DNA from: Antitrichia curtipendula
Taxonomy: Eukaryota > Streptophyta > Bryopsida > Hypnales > Leucodontaceae
Assembly: GCA_951230915.1 (NCBI GenBank)
Contig: OX579642.1
Coordinates: 11,842,001-11,906,000 of the forward strand
Length of the DNA stretch: 64,000 nucleotides
Direction of reading: 5' to 3'
Positions 60,875 to 64,000 of the stretch are shown piece by piece. The stretch's first letter is position 1. Every line of letters begins with the position of its first letter. The translations under genes and the position numbers were made by a program. The notes beneath the pieces were generated by a model. It was not told the origin of the DNA and made no database searches. It worked only from the letters and a program-made list of their open reading frames with translations.

Positions 60875-63800
60875 TGGTTTATTATTTTATTTATTAATTA
60901 TTAGTATTATTTATTTACTTATTTAGTTTTCCCCATGTGATCTCTTTTCTAGTTTGAATTTGTATAGATACAATTTCCAAAAAACTGATAAAATTTACCA
61001 CAATATTGACTTTTTGTTCAATTTAAAACAAATTCCAAGAAGCTCAAAAAAGACCTTGGGCTTTTAGGAATTAATCCTTTCTTTAATGTAGAATATCTAT
61101 GTATAAAGTTTTAAACTCAAATTCTTTTTCATTTGTGATATGTATGTATTCCATTTATTTATTTAAGCTTATTGAGTGGAAGAAAGTGTTATAAATGTAA
61201 TTTGTAACCATAGGATTTTGATCCTTTCTTTATAAAGAATATCCATACAGAGTTTCAAAGACAATTTTTTGGTCATGTGTGATGTGTACGTGTTCAAAGT
61301 TCCAATGATGATATTTAGGTTGGAACTAATTTAGCTGATATTTGGTGGTATATATTTTTGTATTGACAAATATAAGGTGCATTAGGTGTGAAGAGACAAG
61401 TAGATACAATGTGGCTATAGAATTTCAAGGCTATACAACTAAAGTCGTGAAATGAAGTCATAATTTGGCTATAGAATTATGAAGCCACAGACTGAAGCTA
61501 TAAAATGAAGCCAAATGAATGAAGCAATGACCATTGGTTCAATTAATTTGAATGTTCCCACACCTACAATATCTACAACTAATTTAATATATAAAAAAAA
61601 ATGGACCTTTAAAATTTTAAGAATTGTTTGAAGGGAATTTTATTTATAAATTTCAAATGTAATCATTATGTACCCTTGTGATAATGTGATCTATATGGTT
61701 TAGGATTTAGGCTTGCATGATAAACACAAATTCAATATTCATCATTCAATGGATAATCAATTTTATTTCTTTAATTTTGTATCTAGTGTTTTTGGAGTCT
61801 TGATGTTTCTTTATTTTTGTATCAAGCTTGTTTGGTGTAAACAATACATATGCAACCAAATTGTAGAGATGGCAAGCACTAAAGTATGTGTAGATGTAGA
61901 AAAAGTCTGGTAGGGGAGAGCCATCCTATGGAAAGCCTTGTCTAGCACTCATAGAAAAATGACTTTTCTAGATGGGTCTTGCCCACGGAAGCAATAAAAG
62001 GGAACAATATTGTTGTCCCGGTCATATCTAGTATCTATCTAGGAATGGTAAATATTCCATCAAATATTCCAAGTTGGGCAATTGATCAAATGCATGATCT
62101 AGGACCAAGATTAATAACTTATATATATCAATCATCCTCTTTATTTGTTCTTTCTTTGGCAACTTGTCCAATAAACTAATTAGCTAGCCTAATTGCCAAT
62201 TAATGCAAAATGCTCAATTCACAATTCCATATTGGCAAATAATCCCAATGTGCAGAGCATGCAAGTGTTAATAAATGTCCCTATGCATTTGCTTATTTGC
62301 TACAACCAATATTGGCAAATCTTCAATTTCAACTTGTTGCTTGATATGCCTTTGTCAATTAGCTTTAGCTTATTTTTCCTCTTTACTGCATGCTCACAAT
62401 GCTTCCGTGATTGTTTATTTATAGGAAGACTCCATTGCCAATTTGCTAAATATATCTAATGACAATTAATCAAAACACATACAAGTTCACCATCTATTTG
62501 CAATACAATACTTAGACATGTATCAACTTGTTTATTGAATTTGATTCTTTCAGTTGTTTTCATGCCAGCAAACCTTCAATCTCACACAATCCAATTCAAC
62601 CATTGAGGAACAACCTATACTAGTCACAAACCTTCACAACCGGGAATTCATATGTTATTCATACAATATTCACATTTGACCTTGCATTTGACATACACAA
62701 ACCTCCTAATTAATTGAATTCATAATGCAAATAATTTCCCAAGGGCTCAACTTCCATGGCGATTTGCTTGGTTATCTTAAGCACATGCCAACTAAATTAC
62801 AAATGATTTTCTTGGGAAATTGTTAACACCTCATTTCAATTCTCATTATATCTTAAAATTATTACATCTAAATTAACAGGCCCAAATCCTCCACTACAAT
62901 GCATATCATAGTCACTCACAACCACACTACAAGGCCATCTCAATCAAGTAGCGGGATACACAACAGTTAATTGACTACTTGGAATTCAAATAGGGATCTA
63001 TAGATTGATCTACAAGATGAGGATGCAATTCGGCCATATACAAGGCAAATTGCAAATTAACAACATCACAATTTTACATATACACATTTACAAAATGGAA
63101 CCGTTTGAAGAAATATACTAATATATTAAATTGCCAATGACTCATATACGCGAATAAGTCTTTGATATGAATTGAGAAGCAAAAAGAAAACCTGCCCTTG
63201 CTAAATAGCTAAAGGATCGTATAGTGACTTGTCCAATGTTGAATTCAAGAATACACAAAGCTAATTTGTCACCCTTCCTCTTCTACCAAATTGCCTTTTG
63301 GAAATCTAAAACAAGTCCCTCTTACATTCTAGTGAAATATCAACCAATTTGCTTCTTCAAAATTAGATTAGAAGGACTTACCTAATATGAAAGGTAATAG
63401 AAAATCAAAAAGGCAATTGATTCAAAAATTTCTATGTCCACAGGATACATTGGATTCAACTTTATAGACTTAAAGTTATAAGAAATTTCTATAGATTTTT
63501 ACCAACCTTTCAAAATAGTATCATTGAAAGACTTTGAAATTTGAATATGCTTTATTTGAATGTTTTGAATGTTTTAATTTGATAATTCCAATGATGGCCT
63601 TTAGGTCAAAACTAGTTTAATACATTTTATTTAAGAAAACCAAGCAAATCACCATTTTACAATTATGAGATGCATTTGAAGTCACGACTAAAATTGAAGC
63701 CATGATCAAAATGATGGAATGAAGCCAAGACCAAAATGGTAGAATGAAGTTAACTCCTAAATGCCCAATCAACTATTTATAGCCAATCTCAAATTTTAGA

Positions 63801-64000
63801 TTCATTTGGGTGTGGATATTTAAATTCCTCTGATTGTTTAAAAGAAATTTAGGGGCAGTTTGAAGGTTAATTGTTGGAAGCTTTCATTTTTCATTGAAAA
63901 AAATAAATCATTAGAGAGATAATGGGACCTCCTAATGGCTGCAAGTTTGGAATGATGGATTTAGAACACTGTGTTGTTTCTATGAATAGTATCATGTGAT
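58508..64000. other. AT-rich repeat DNA, no gene seen
   Basis: A diverged, inverted part of the 24-kb TIR family lies at 59014-59130, and a relative of 10009-10220 at about 60356-60570. Related segments, each containing GAATGAAGCC-type words, lie at about 61280-61510 and 63560-63780. No coding region is supported. Confidence 0.5.
60837..60869. repeat. TA dinucleotide microsatellite
   Basis: About 16 uninterrupted TA units. Confidence 0.95.

Noticed and set aside
61280..63780. LTR retrotransposon bounded by related segments
   Set aside because: The two segments are only loosely similar, and no retroelement coding motifs, primer-binding site or polypurine tract could be recognised between them.

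Overview
The window looks like nuclear DNA of a land plant, most likely a non-seed plant (moss, or another bryophyte, lycophyte or fern). The supported host genes are plant-type: a GH19 chitinase with two hevein domains, an alpha-expansin, an ABCG transporter segment and a p24/TMED gene. They have GT-AG introns, TATA boxes and TTTAGGG-type telomere-like words. Genes are GC-richer islands in very AT-rich, repeat-laden DNA. The species cannot be fixed from the sequence alone.

Layout. 1-2.4 kb (minus): a DUF7869-type transposase-like gene that runs off the left edge, with six 21-bp palindromes just upstream. 3.1-10.8 kb: AT-rich DNA with a 577-bp MULE-type MITE. 10.8-18.4 kb (plus): locus A, a multi-exon gene with a ParB/DGQH-like domain, a degenerate amino-methyltransferase-like domain and, in later exons, an FCP1/HAD-like domain. 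Its leader and introns carry twelve more palindromes. 18.65-19.3 kb: a small two-exon gene model. 19.3-27.9 kb: AT-rich DNA, fold-back elements and a 592-bp TIR element. 27.9-32.3 kb (plus): locus B, an intronless relative of locus A. 33.2-33.8 kb: two long hairpins. 34.1-35.1 kb: intact chitinase. 36.9-39.7 kb: an EF-hand fragment joined to the membrane half of an ABCG transporter. 41.0-44.3 kb: a Helitron Rep gene and a divergent unknown gene. 48-49.75 kb (minus): p24/TMED. 50.0-50.6 kb: second copy of the MITE. 51.8-53.1 kb (minus): alpha-expansin. 54-64 kb: AT-rich repeats, including a 1490-bp PIF/Harbinger-like element.

The most unusual part is the left half. A palindrome of the form TTTAACTCG-N3-CGAGTTAAA occurs 18 times in full, and every copy lies in leader or intron sequence of two transposon-like genes, none in an exon. 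Locus A and locus B share a ParB-like plus dead-methyltransferase-like layout. They are interrupted almost only by in-frame TAG, TAA and TGA codons that replace likely Gln or Arg codons, as expected from methylcytosine deamination of silenced sequence. The expansin, chitinase and p24 genes look like functional host genes; the rest of the coding content is mobile or decaying.
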